Of a stretch of DNA of 64,000 bases, positions 34,061-41,340 are shown piece after piece. A model generated the notes under the pieces. It was not told where the DNA came from, did no database searches, and saw only the letters and a program-made list of their open reading frames with translations. This stretch comes from Mycolicibacterium flavescens (GTDB lineage Bacteria; Actinomycetota; Actinomycetes; Mycobacteriales; Mycobacteriaceae). The position numbers were made by a program, and so were the translations under genes. Where the stretch lies: assembly GCF_001722335.1 (NCBI RefSeq), contig NZ_MIHA01000003.1:186001-250000 (forward strand). The letters run 5' to 3'. Every line of letters begins with the position of its first letter. Positions within the stretch are counted from its first letter, which is position 1.

Positions 34061-34877
34061 GCAGCGCCTGCCCGCGGGCGGCGAGCTGTTCGTCGTCGAT
34101 GAACCCGACCCGCCAGGCGACCTCCTCGGGGACGCCGATCTTCAACCCCTGGCGGCGTTCGATGGTGCGCACGTAGTCGCTGGCGTCGAGCAGCGAGTCG
34201 AACGTGCCGGTGTCCAACCAGGCGGTGCCGCGGGCAAGCACCTCGACCCGCAGCCTGCCCTGTTCGAGGTAGGTCTGGTTGATCTCGGTGATCTCGTATT
34301 CACCACGCGCGGAGGGCTTCAGCGAGCGTGCGATCTCCACGACGTCGTTGTCGTAGAAGTACAGACCCGGCACCGCGTAATGCGATTTCGGCGTCGCGGG
34401 TTTCTCCTCCAGCGACCGCGCGGCACCGTCGGGGCCGAACTCCACCACGCCGTAGTCGGCCGGGTTGGACACCCAGTAGGCGAAAATCGCTCCCCCGTTG
34501 ACGGTTTGGAAGCGGCTCAGGCTGGTGCCGAGGCCGGGACCGTAGAAGATGTTGTCGCCCAACACCAACGCGATCGAGCCGGTGCCGATGTGGTCGGCAC
34601 CGATCACGAACGCCTGCGCCAGGCCGTCCGGGCGCTGCTGCACCGCGTAGGTCAGGTTGATGCCGAAATTCGAACCGTCGCCGAGCAAGCGGTGAAACGC
34701 GTCGGCGTCCTGCTCGGTGGTGATCACCTGGATGTCGCGGATGCCGGCCATCATCAACGTGGACAGCGGGTAGTAGATCATCGGTTTGTCGTAGACCGGG
34801 ACCAGCTGCTTGCTGACGCCCATGGTGATGGGGTACAGCCGGGTGCCCGCACCGCCGGCCAGGATGATGCCGCGCAT
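34014..34877 (-). CDS. rmlA: Glucose-1-phosphate thymidylyltransferase RmlA
   Basis: 287 residues. The nucleotidyltransferase signature GGAGTRLYP is at residues 8-16, [18 protein letters not shown] follows, and VLGDNIFYG carries the metal-binding Asp. It makes dTDP-glucose, the first step to dTDP-rhamnose for the arabinogalactan linker, so it is essential for the mycobacterial wall. The C-terminus ([11 protein letters not shown]) is intact. The gene is downstream of the P450 and mycothiol-enzyme genes on the same strand but has its own leaderless-type promoter. Confidence 0.97.
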   Translation of the reverse strand: MRGIILAGGAGTRLYPITMGVSKQLVPVYDKPMIYYPLSTLMMAGIRDIQVITTEQDADAFHRLLGDGSNFGINLTYAVQQRPDGLAQAFVIGADHIGTGSIALVLGDNIFYGPGLGTSLSRFQTVNGGAIFAYWVSNPADYGVVEFGPDGAARSLEEKPATPKSHYAVPGLYFYDNDVVEIARSLKPSARGEYEITEINQTYLEQGRLRVEVLARGTAWLDTGTFDSLLDASDYVRTIERRQGLKIGVPEEVAWRVGFIDDEQLAARGQALLKSGYGRYLLELLER

Positions 34878-34883
34878 GCCGTC

Positions 34884-34889
34884 AGCTTA
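34884..34889 (-). promoter_or_regulatory. Leaderless-type -10 element of rmlA
   Basis: On the minus strand TAAGCT ends 6 bases before ATG 34877 and overlaps the upstream stop codon region. The same TAAGCT hexamer occurs before 15468 and 60873. Confidence 0.5.
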
Positions 34890-35630
34890 GAAGGCCGTGC
34901 GCTCCAGCCATCTGTCCCACACCGCCGCGTCACCGAGCACTTCGACACCGAGGTCGCTCGCGGTGCGTCGGCGGGTCAGCGCGAGCAGCAGTTCGGTGGC
35001 GGTGGCGCGCAGCGCGGCGTCGGCCTTGCTGTGGTTGTGCGACCACCAGACGCCGTCGTCGTCGTGCACGATCGTCCATTCACCCGTCGGCCCCAGGCCA
35101 TCGTCTGTGGCGTGCATGTGCAGGCTGCGGCCGCGGTCCAGCGCGGGCTGGGCGCTGTTCTGCGCCATCAGCTCCACCCACTCGCTGATCGCGTCGGCGG
35201 CCAGGTCGGCGGGCGGTTCGTAGCCGGCGCCGACCGCCAGCGCCGCGTCGGCGCGGTGCACCTCGACCTCGTGCAGGCGACGCCGGATCCACCAGCCCGC
35301 CGGCCGCGGACCGAGGAAGGTCCACACCCGGGTGGCCGCACCCACGCGGTCGACGGCGTCGATGACCAGCTGTGCACCCTCGAGCAGCCAGCGGGTGGCC
35401 GCGTCGGGGTCCTCGGGCGGTTTCCCGTCACGCACGTCGCGGGGATCCAGCGCCGCGATCCGCTGTTCGGCGATGATCTGTGCGGCCCAGCGGTTTCCGC
35501 GACCGACATGGCGGAACAGGTGTTTGAGCGTCCAGTCGGGACAGGTCGGCACGGGCGTTGACGGGTCTGCACTGCGGATCAGCTCACCGAAGGATCGGGT
35601 CTGGTCGAGCAGCGCCGCTCGGAAATCCAC
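34887..35630 (-). CDS. Maleylpyruvate isomerase/DinB-like mycothiol protein
   Basis: 247 residues from GTG 35630. A TTG in frame at 35648 would add six residues (M-S-R-F-A-S) but has no ribosome binding site. The N-terminal DinB-like helical bundle has TCPDWTLKHLFRHVGRGNRW and RRRLHEVEVHRADA (metal-ligand histidines about 50, 139 and 143). The C-terminal SCP2-like part is WTIVHDDDGVWWSH. It probably uses mycothiol as cofactor; the substrate is unknown. It lies 55 bp downstream of the P450 and 9 bp upstream of rmlA. Confidence 0.83.
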   Translation of the reverse strand: MDFRAALLDQTRSFGELIRSADPSTPVPTCPDWTLKHLFRHVGRGNRWAAQIIAEQRIAALDPRDVRDGKPPEDPDAATRWLLEGAQLVIDAVDRVGAATRVWTFLGPRPAGWWIRRRLHEVEVHRADAALAVGAGYEPPADLAADAISEWVELMAQNSAQPALDRGRSLHMHATDDGLGPTGEWTIVHDDDGVWWSHNHSKADAALRATATELLLALTRRRTASDLGVEVLGDAAVWDRWLERTAF

Positions 35631-35685
35631 GCTTGCGAACCTACTCAATACCGGACGCGAAAGCCCCCGATAACGGTGATTCGGA

Positions 35686-37029
35686 TCAGGACGGCGTACT
35701 AACCGCGGCGCGGGACCCCAACTCGATCGGCAAGGTCGACCAGCCGCGCAACACCCGGGTGTCGCGCCTGCTGCCGCGCCCGGCCAGCCGGGCGTTCGGG
35801 AACCGCTCGAAGAAGGTGCGCAACCCGACTTCGCCTTCGGCGCGGGCCAGCGCCGCGCCCAGGCAGAAGTGCCGCCCGCCGGAGAACGACAGGTGCTTGC
35901 CGGCGTTGTCGCGTTCGAGGTCGAAGGTGTGCGGGTCGTCGAACACCTTCGGGTCCCGGTTGGCGCCCGCGACGTACAGGATCACCCCTTCGCCTGCACG
36001 TACGACACGTCCGGCTATTTCGTTGTCCACCTTGGCGATTCGCGCGGTCAGCTGCACCGGCGGGTCGAGTCGCAGGATCTCCTCGACCGCGGTCGGCCAC
36101 AGTTCGGGGCGGGCGGCGAGCGTTTCCAGGTGCTCGGGGTGGTCGAGCAGGAGGCGAATGCCGTTGCCCAGCAGGTTCACCGTCGTCTCGAAGCCGGCCG
36201 CGAGCACCAGCCCGGCCGTGGCCAGAAGCTCCTGGTCGTTGAGCCGGGCCCCCTCGTCGGAGGCCGCGATCAGCTGGCTCATCAGGTCGTCGCCGGGGTT
36301 GGCCCGCAGCTGTTGAAGGTGCGCCGAGAGCCAGTCGTTGAAGCCTTCGATACCGCGGTAGACGGTGCGGTACTGCGACCAGGTCAACCCGATGTCCAGG
36401 CTGGGGGCGGCGAGCTCACCGAATTCGAGGACCCGGGGGCGAGCGTCGTCGGGCACGCCGAGGATGTCGCCGATGACGGTGACCGGAAGTTGCGCGCAGT
36501 ACCGTTCGACGACGTCGACGGTCCCGGCGCCGGACAGCTCGTCGAGCAGCGAGTCGGCGGTCTGCTGCACCCGATCCTTCAGCGCCGCAACGGCTCTGGT
36601 GGTGAACACCGACGACACCAGTTTGCGGTAGCGCGTGTGCTCGGGCGGCTCGACAGACAGCATCGACGGCGGTTCCAGCGGATGCAGCAGCCCGGTCTTG
36701 GTGTGGTTGGCGACCCACTGCAGCGGCTTGGGCAGGTTCGAGCCCATCGCGGTGACGCGGAAGTCGTCGGAGCGAAGCAGGTCGTTGGCGATCTGGTGGT
36801 CGACGGTCATGTGCACCGCGGCGGCCCGCACGATCGGGCCGCGTGCCCGCAGTTCCTCGGTGAACGCGACGGGGTCGGCGCGGACCGCCGGATCGGCGAT
36901 CAACCGGCCCTGCGGGTCGCCGCGGCGGGCCAGCAGCTTCGAGGCGCCGCGCACGAATCCGTGTACCGCGAGCCACCGGATCCGGTGCCGGATGGGACCG
37001 GCGCGCCGGACCGCGCGGGTGTCGTCCAC
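35686..37029 (-). CDS. Cytochrome P450, CYP140-like
   Basis: 447 residues with all P450 landmarks: I-helix AGFETTVN, ExxR in EEILR, and the haem loop FSGGRHFCLGAAL with thiolate C389. The N-terminal WLAVHGFVRGASKLLARRGDP and TRVLRGWSTLPIELG near the end resemble mycobacterial CYP140 as I recall it; subfamily assignment needs alignment. It is soluble and would need a ferredoxin partner, not present nearby. Start GTG 37029 has GAGGAGGT upstream. It is 23 bp downstream of the DUF7159-type membrane protein, so one operon is likely. Confidence 0.92.
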   Translation of the reverse strand: MDDTRAVRRAGPIRHRIRWLAVHGFVRGASKLLARRGDPQGRLIADPAVRADPVAFTEELRARGPIVRAAAVHMTVDHQIANDLLRSDDFRVTAMGSNLPKPLQWVANHTKTGLLHPLEPPSMLSVEPPEHTRYRKLVSSVFTTRAVAALKDRVQQTADSLLDELSGAGTVDVVERYCAQLPVTVIGDILGVPDDARPRVLEFGELAAPSLDIGLTWSQYRTVYRGIEGFNDWLSAHLQQLRANPGDDLMSQLIAASDEGARLNDQELLATAGLVLAAGFETTVNLLGNGIRLLLDHPEHLETLAARPELWPTAVEEILRLDPPVQLTARIAKVDNEIAGRVVRAGEGVILYVAGANRDPKVFDDPHTFDLERDNAGKHLSFSGGRHFCLGAALARAEGEVGLRTFFERFPNARLAGRGSRRDTRVLRGWSTLPIELGSRAAVSTPS

Positions 37030-37052
37030 GTGACCTCCTCGGAAGCGGGCCG

Positions 37053-38651
37053 CTAGCTGCAGAAGATCAGGAAGCAGTTCGGCGCGCCCCCGGAACCACC
37101 CGAGCCGCTTCGTCCGGGCGAGCGGTCGTCGCCCCCACCGGACCGGCGGCCGTCACCGCTGCCCGGGTAGCCGCCCGAACCGGGATAACCCCCGGAGCGG
37201 CTGCCGGATCCGTCCTGCCACGGCGGTACCTGCGGAGCTTCGGGTTCGGGCGCCTCGGGTTCCTGCTGCCAGGGCGGCGTCCACGGCGGCTTCGGCGGCG
37301 TCCACGTAGGTTTCGGCGGGGTCCACGGCGGTTTCGGCGGGGTCCACGTGGGCCGCGGCGACCAGGGGTTCCACGGGTTCTGAGGCCGCGGGTACAGGTA
37401 GGGCGGCGGCGACACGACCGGCGGCACGAACACCGGCACCGGGGCGGGGGCCACCGGAGCGGGCGCCGGTGCGGCCGGTGGCGGCGGAGCGGCAGGCGGG
37501 GGCGGAGGTGCCGCCGGCGGGGGCGCCTCGACGTAGACGGTGCGCGGCGCCTGCGGCGCGGGTTGCTGTTGCACCACGGGCACCGGCGGCTTGATGGTTT
37601 CGGCCACCGGCGGCGGCGCCTGCACAGGTTGGGCCTGCTCGACGGGCGCAGGCTTCGGTGCCGGCGGCGCCGGCACGATGGTGCTCGGCACGATCGCGCT
37701 CTGGCCGGGGCTGGGACGCTGATCGGCGGTCGGCCGGATGCTGACCGCCAGCGAAATCACCAGCGCCACAACGCCGACGACGAAGATCGACGTCAGCGCG
37801 CTGCCGACGAGCAGGAACGGCTTGCGGTCGTCGGCACCCGGCGGCGGATCCAGGTAGGCACCGTCCCCGCCGACCGGCGCGAGCTGGGTCTCGGCGGCGG
37901 CCATCCCGGCGTAGGCCGAGCCCGCCGTGGTCCCGTCCGGATCCTGCGAGTACGCCAGCCCGACAGTCGACGCCTCGAACGCCGGGGCGTGCGCTGCGGC
38001 CAGCGCCGCTCCGCGCGCGAGCGCCATCTCGGGTTCGTCGGGCGCCTGCACCGGCAGGCTCACCAGGTCGGCGAGATAGCTCTTGACCGAGCTGACGTCG
38101 ACGCCGGAACCGACGACGAACATGCCGTCGGGCGGGGCGTCCTGGGCGGCGACGGCCGCGGCCATGTCGGCCAGCACGGCCATCGCGTCCTGGCTGTGCA
38201 GGGAGCGGCTGAGCACCTTGGTGACCGAACCGTCGTCGGTCTGCACCACCGACAGCGTCGCGGTGTCCCGGTCGATGAACAACAACGCGGTGGCCGCGTA
38301 GCCGACCGCACGGCCCACGGCCTGCGCGAGCGCGGCGGCGGCGTGCCCGTCGGAGACCAGCATGACGTCGTCGACACCGCGCGCGGCGAGCATGTCGCGT
38401 AGCTGGGCGGCTTCGGCGTGATCGCTCCACGTGACACCGATGGCCTTGAGGTCGTGCCCGCCGGCGTCGGCGCTCTCCTTGGTGCCCAGGACCGCGTCGA
38501 CGACCTGAGCGGCGACCGAGGTTGCCGAGGAATCGGCGCCGCTGACGTCGAAGACGTCGTGGTCGACCGTCGCCCCGTCGGCTTTCTCACCCTCGACCAG
38601 CACCATGCGGACCGTCGTCGGTGTCATCGACACACCAAGAACGATGTCCAC
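37053..38651 (-). CDS. DUF7159-type membrane protein with Pro-rich tail
   Basis: 532 residues from GTG 38651 (ribosome binding site GGAGGGG; an in-frame codon at 38708 lacks one). The cytoplasmic domain (1-275) looks like a degenerate Hsp70/actin fold: VLGVSMTPTTVRMVLVEG at the start, LLFIDRDTATLSVVQ in place of phosphate 2, and FVVGSGVDVSSVKSYL then ALARGAALAAA in place of the adenosine motif. The glycines that hold phosphate are mostly missing, so it may not hydrolyse ATP. One membrane helix (about 278-302) is followed by a roughly 230-residue Pro/Ala tail with four WTPPKP repeats and a C-terminal pair of cysteines (NCFLIFCS). The role is unknown. Confidence 0.8.
   Translation of the reverse strand: MDIVLGVSMTPTTVRMVLVEGEKADGATVDHDVFDVSGADSSATSVAAQVVDAVLGTKESADAGGHDLKAIGVTWSDHAEAAQLRDMLAARGVDDVMLVSDGHAAAALAQAVGRAVGYAATALLFIDRDTATLSVVQTDDGSVTKVLSRSLHSQDAMAVLADMAAAVAAQDAPPDGMFVVGSGVDVSSVKSYLADLVSLPVQAPDEPEMALARGAALAAAHAPAFEASTVGLAYSQDPDGTTAGSAYAGMAAAETQLAPVGGDGAYLDPPPGADDRKPFLLVGSALTSIFVVGVVALVISLAVSIRPTADQRPSPGQSAIVPSTIVPAPPAPKPAPVEQAQPVQAPPPVAETIKPPVPVVQQQPAPQAPRTVYVEAPPPAAPPPPPAAPPPPAAPAPAPVAPAPVPVFVPPVVSPPPYLYPRPQNPWNPWSPRPTWTPPKPPWTPPKPTWTPPKPPWTPPWQQEPEAPEPEAPQVPPWQDGSGSRSGGYPGSGGYPGSGDGRRSGGGDDRSPGRSGSGGSGGAPNCFLIFCS
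37273..37356 (-). repeat. Four 21-bp tandem repeats in the Pro-rich tail
   Basis: Units at 37273, 37294, 37315 and 37336, each 21 bp, with core GGCGG-[CG]-GTCCACG. On the coding strand they read as repeated W-T-P-P-K-P-[PT]. Copy number could vary between strains. Confidence 0.88.
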
Positions 38652-38853
38652 TGACCCCTCCAAAGTGTTTGCTATTCGTCTTATTCGTCGTGTCGCACCG
38701 CGCTCCACACAAGCCGGGGACTAGTCATTTATCGTCTCGAGCTGCACCGGCGTTACACCGCGAGCCGAATTTGCTGGAGGACGATCGGCCGTGACCGCGC
38801 CGGCAGTTTCGACCCTACCCGCGTCAACGATCGGCCGCGGCCGTCGGTTCAGT

Positions 38854-39423
38854 TCAGGATTTGATGAAGTTCTGGTACGAGCGCGACGGGGTCGGTCCGC
38901 GCTGGCCCTGGTATTTCGACCCGGCCCGGCTGCTGCCGTACGGATACTCGGCGGGACTGGTCAGCCGCAGCAGGCACAGTTGGCCGATCTTCATGCCCGG
39001 CCACAGGGTGATCGGCAGGTTGGCCACATTGGACAGCTCGAGGGTGATGTGGCCGGAGAACCCGGGGTCGATGAACCCGGCGGTGGAGTGGGTCAGCAGC
39101 CCGAGCCGGCCGAGCGAGGACTTGCCTTCCAGACGGCCCGCCAGGTCGTCGGGCAGCGTGCACAGCTCGAGGGTCGAGCCGAGCACGAACTCACCCGGAT
39201 GCAGCACGAACGGTTCACCGGCGGCCGGCTGGACCAGCGTGGTCAGCTCGTCCTGCTGCTGGGCCGGGTCGATGTGGGTGTAGCGCGTGTTGTTGAAGAC
39301 GCGGAACAGATTGTCCAGGCGGACGTCGATGCTCGACGGCTGGACCAGGGTGTCGTCGAACGGTTCGAGGCTCAGGCGTTCGGCGGCGATCTCGGCGCGG
39401 ATGTCGCGGTCGGAGAGCAGCAC
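38854..39423 (-). CDS. dcd: dCTP deaminase
   Basis: 189 residues, full length. The motifs are [13 protein letters not shown], the catalytic region [34 protein letters not shown] and the C-terminal lid [17 protein letters not shown]. The M. tuberculosis enzyme (Rv0321) both deaminates dCTP and splits dUTP to give dUMP, and the same is expected here. The GTG start at 39423 is preceded by TACGCT and no ribosome binding site, so the mRNA is probably leaderless. A strong hairpin isolates it from the upstream small gene on the same strand. Confidence 0.96.
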   Translation of the reverse strand: MLLSDRDIRAEIAAERLSLEPFDDTLVQPSSIDVRLDNLFRVFNNTRYTHIDPAQQQDELTTLVQPAAGEPFVLHPGEFVLGSTLELCTLPDDLAGRLEGKSSLGRLGLLTHSTAGFIDPGFSGHITLELSNVANLPITLWPGMKIGQLCLLRLTSPAEYPYGSSRAGSKYQGQRGPTPSRSYQNFIKS

Positions 39424-39429
39424 GCGACG

Positions 39430-39435
39430 AGCGTA
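39430..39435 (-). promoter_or_regulatory. Leaderless-type -10 element of dcd
   Basis: On the minus strand TACGCT ends 6 bases before GTG 39423. Confidence 0.5.
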
Positions 39436-39463
39436 ACGGTCGCTGAACCACCCCGGAACGCCG

Positions 39464-39501
39464 AAGTCCCCCAGAGCACCTGCTGGTGCGCTGGGGGACT
39501 T
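39464..39501 (-). terminator. Hairpin terminator after the small repeat protein
   Basis: The 17-base arms (39464-39480 and 39485-39501, beginning AAGTCCCCCAG and ending CTGGGGGACTT) pair almost perfectly around tgct. It lies 26 bp beyond the stop at 39527 and before the dcd promoter. Only a weak T-run is present. Confidence 0.75.
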
Positions 39502-39526
39502 ACGGGTCTGGCTGTTATGTGCCCTG

Positions 39527-39859
39527 TTACTTGCCCAGGCCGCTCAGGCCGCCGCCGATGGCGCCGAGCCCACCCTGGACGGCCTTGCCGGTCTGACCGA
39601 GGCCGAACTTGCCCAGGTCGCCCAGGCCGCCGATGCCGAACTTGCCGAGGTCGCCGGTGCCGCCGATGCCGAACTTGGTCAGGTCACCGGTGCCTCCGAC
39701 ACCGAACTGCACCAGGTCGCCGGTGCTGCCGACGACCCACTTGCCGAAGTCGCCTGCATCGCCTTCATCGGCGTGAGCGGCGGGCGAGAGCACACCGATC
39801 AGAGCGGCGCCGGCGATGGCCACGCCGCCGGCGAGGGCTGCGGGGAGTGTGAATTTCAT
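39527..39859 (-). CDS. Small secreted protein with 11-residue repeats
   Basis: 110 residues from ATG 39859 (ribosome binding site GGAGG). A signal peptide (residues 1-30, ending AAHA) is followed by a mature part built of four 11-residue units with consensus G-G-T-G-D-L-x-K-F-G-[IV] (residues 44-87) and a glycine-rich end. No family is recognised with certainty. It has its own well-formed promoter (39894-39922) and terminator, so it is probably a monocistronic, possibly abundant exported protein. Confidence 0.78.
   Translation of the reverse strand: MKFTLPAALAGGVAIAGAALIGVLSPAAHADEGDAGDFGKWVVGSTGDLVQFGVGGTGDLTKFGIGGTGDLGKFGIGGLGDLGKFGLGQTGKAVQGGLGAIGGGLSGLGK
39599..39730 (-). repeat. Four 33-bp tandem repeats in the small secreted protein
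   Basis: Each unit encodes GxxGDLxKFGx (residues 44-54, 55-65, 66-76 and 77-87). Units 2 and 3 differ by few bases, suggesting recent duplication. Confidence 0.88.
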
Positions 39860-39893
39860 GAGGTCCTCCAAAATCAATGGTCCCGACAGCAAA

Positions 39894-39922
39894 AAGATAG
39901 CCTGCCATCTGGCGAATGTGAA
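39894..39922 (-). promoter_or_regulatory. SigA-type promoter of the small repeat protein
   Basis: On the minus strand: -35 TTCACA (39917-39922), 17-base spacer, -10 TATCTT (39894-39899). The expected transcript would start near 39887 with a leader of about 28 bases. Confidence 0.7.
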
Positions 39923-40426
39923 GTTGGTTGCCTGTGGCATTTTTAACTTTGCGAAATGTTTATTGAGGCAAGCGGCGGGTAGCGGCGGCAAGCGTTAGCT
40001 GAGGAATTGCGACGCCGGAGCGTACGGGACGTCTCTGAGATGTCGCCGCACACCGGGCCGAGACCGCGTCCATTCCAGGTCAGGCGTTGCTTTACAGCGA
40101 TAAGCACCAGGCGAGTCTGATATCAGACATAGCTGTGGGGCACCACCCGGTCCGCGGTCACACCGCCCGCATCTCGGACCTGTCGGCGCTATCGATATTC
40201 GCCGGCGAAGCGTTACAGTTCGCAGCTCAGTCGGTAAAGCTCGCAGGATATGCCGCGCGGGTGTGGCGTCCGTCACTCAGTGCGCATTGCTGCTCAATTT
40301 ACGGTGACGCTAATTTATTGGTGTCAGCAAATTGCTATCGATCGTGCTCGCTATATCGACGGCCGCGGCTGTCCGTGCTCTGGAACAGGACCGGCCGCGC
40401 GGATGTTAGCCTTCGTGGTCGAACAG
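39923..40426. other. Region without a supported gene before tRNA-Gly
   Basis: The sequence is more AT-rich than its surroundings, and open frames across it lack ribosome binding sites and mycobacterial codon use. It contains the tRNA D-arm-like string at 40224-40241 and a possible -10 TAGCCT at 40407-40412 for the tRNA. No RNA gene could be folded with confidence. Confidence 0.5.
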
Positions 40427-40500
40427 GCCGGTGTAGTTCAATGGCAGAACATCAGCTTCCCAAGCTGAATACGCGGGTTCGATTCCCGTCACCGGCTCCA
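40427..40500 (+). tRNA. tRNA-Gly (anticodon CCC)
   Basis: A complete cloverleaf with encoded CCA: acceptor arms GCCGGTG/CACCGGC, D-arm GTTC..GAAC, anticodon arm TCAGC-TTCCCAA-GCTGA giving anticodon CCC (reads GGG), T-arm GCGGG-TTCGATT-CCCGT, discriminator T, then CCA. A terminator follows at 40586. No integrase or attachment-site duplication was seen beside it. Confidence 0.95.
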
Positions 40501-40585
40501 CCACATGCATCCCGGGAATAAATCCGGCGACCCAGCGTTGCACTGAGTGACTCTCCTGGTCGAGAACCCGAACACTTGCTCCAGG

Positions 40586-40615
40586 CCCGACGATCCGATC
40601 GTCGGGTCTTCTTTT
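40586..40615 (+). terminator. Intrinsic terminator after tRNA-Gly
   Basis: Stem arms CCCGACGAT and ATCGTCGGG enclose ccg and are followed by the T-rich run TCTTCTTTT. It is a textbook terminator, unusual for a mycobacterium. Confidence 0.85.
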
Positions 40616-40673
40616 GTGCGTGCCGGCCGATCCCGGGGAGTCGCGAAAGGCTACGGAAAGAGGGAGATTGAAT

Positions 40674-40997
40674 ATGAAGAAGCTTGCCACCACAGTCGGG
40701 ACGATCATGGCCGCCACCGCGCTCGGGCTGGGTACTGCCGCCACCGCGGTCGCCGCCCCCAGCGGGGTCAGCTCGGCCGACCAGACCCTGACCGAACTGC
40801 GCGCCGACGGCTACAACGTCATCGTCAGCCGCACCGGCACCGGAACGATCGACAAGTGTTCGGTGACCGACGTGCGACCCGGACAGACCTACTCACGGAC
40901 TGACTCCGGTGTGCCCGGACACATCCTCGGCACGCCCGGCCCCAACATCGCCACGACGGTGATGAACAAGACCGCGCACGTGACGCTCGCCTGCTGA
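40674..40997 (+). CDS. Small secreted protein, unknown family
   Basis: 107 residues from ATG 40674 (AGAGGGAG upstream). The signal peptide is residues 1-27 (ATALGLGTAATAVAAP). The mature part of about 80 residues has the sequence TLTELRADGYNVIVSRTGTG and two cysteines (DKCSV and the last residue), which could pair. It resembles the many small exported mycobacterial proteins of unknown role. It is followed 14 bp later by a strong hairpin. Not recognised further. Confidence 0.75.
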   Translation: MKKLATTVGTIMAATALGLGTAATAVAAPSGVSSADQTLTELRADGYNVIVSRTGTGTIDKCSVTDVRPGQTYSRTDSGVPGHILGTPGPNIATTVMNKTAHVTLAC

Positions 40998-41011
40998 GTG
41001 CAGCTCTGACG

Positions 41012-41045
41012 GTCAGCCCCGACACCCGATGGTGTCGGGGCTGAC
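41012..41045 (+). terminator. Hairpin after the small secreted protein
   Basis: 15-bp perfect arms GTCAGCCCCGACACC and GGTGTCGGGGCTGAC around cgat. Its core stem is the same 13 bp as the hairpin at 43614-43643. Confidence 0.8.
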
Positions 41046-41340
41046 TGCTCTCTAGCGAACTCCGTTCCGCCTTGTGGACCTGTTCTGCAGGGACGCTACC
41101 AAGATTTGCTTATTTGCCGAGGCAGGAGCTGGCGACCCGACACGCAACGCGGACCAGGCAAACTAGATTCGGCCGGGCCTGTGGACAAATCCCTGTCCAG
41201 TTGCTATTACTTGCCTACACAAGCACACTCAGCAACCGGTCATGCGACAGCCGCACAGCTTCTTGGTGAAGACGCTTTCCATTGCTGAAAATTAACGGTA
41301 GCGACAAGGCGCTCCATTTCGGGGCCCGGGGGAGGCAAAC
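41046..41340. other. Gene-free stretch before the large secreted protein
   Basis: About 300 bases of lower GC content with no credible open frame. A promoter for the gene at 41341 is expected here, but no convincing -35/-10 pair was found. Confidence 0.4.

Noticed and set aside
40224..40300. A second tRNA gene
   Set aside because: Only the D-arm is present. No T-arm (GGTTCGA) or complementary acceptor ends could be found within 90 bases.
40087..40521. A 144-codon frame running through tRNA-Gly
   Set aside because: It contains the whole tRNA gene and lacks a ribosome binding site, so it is not a protein gene.
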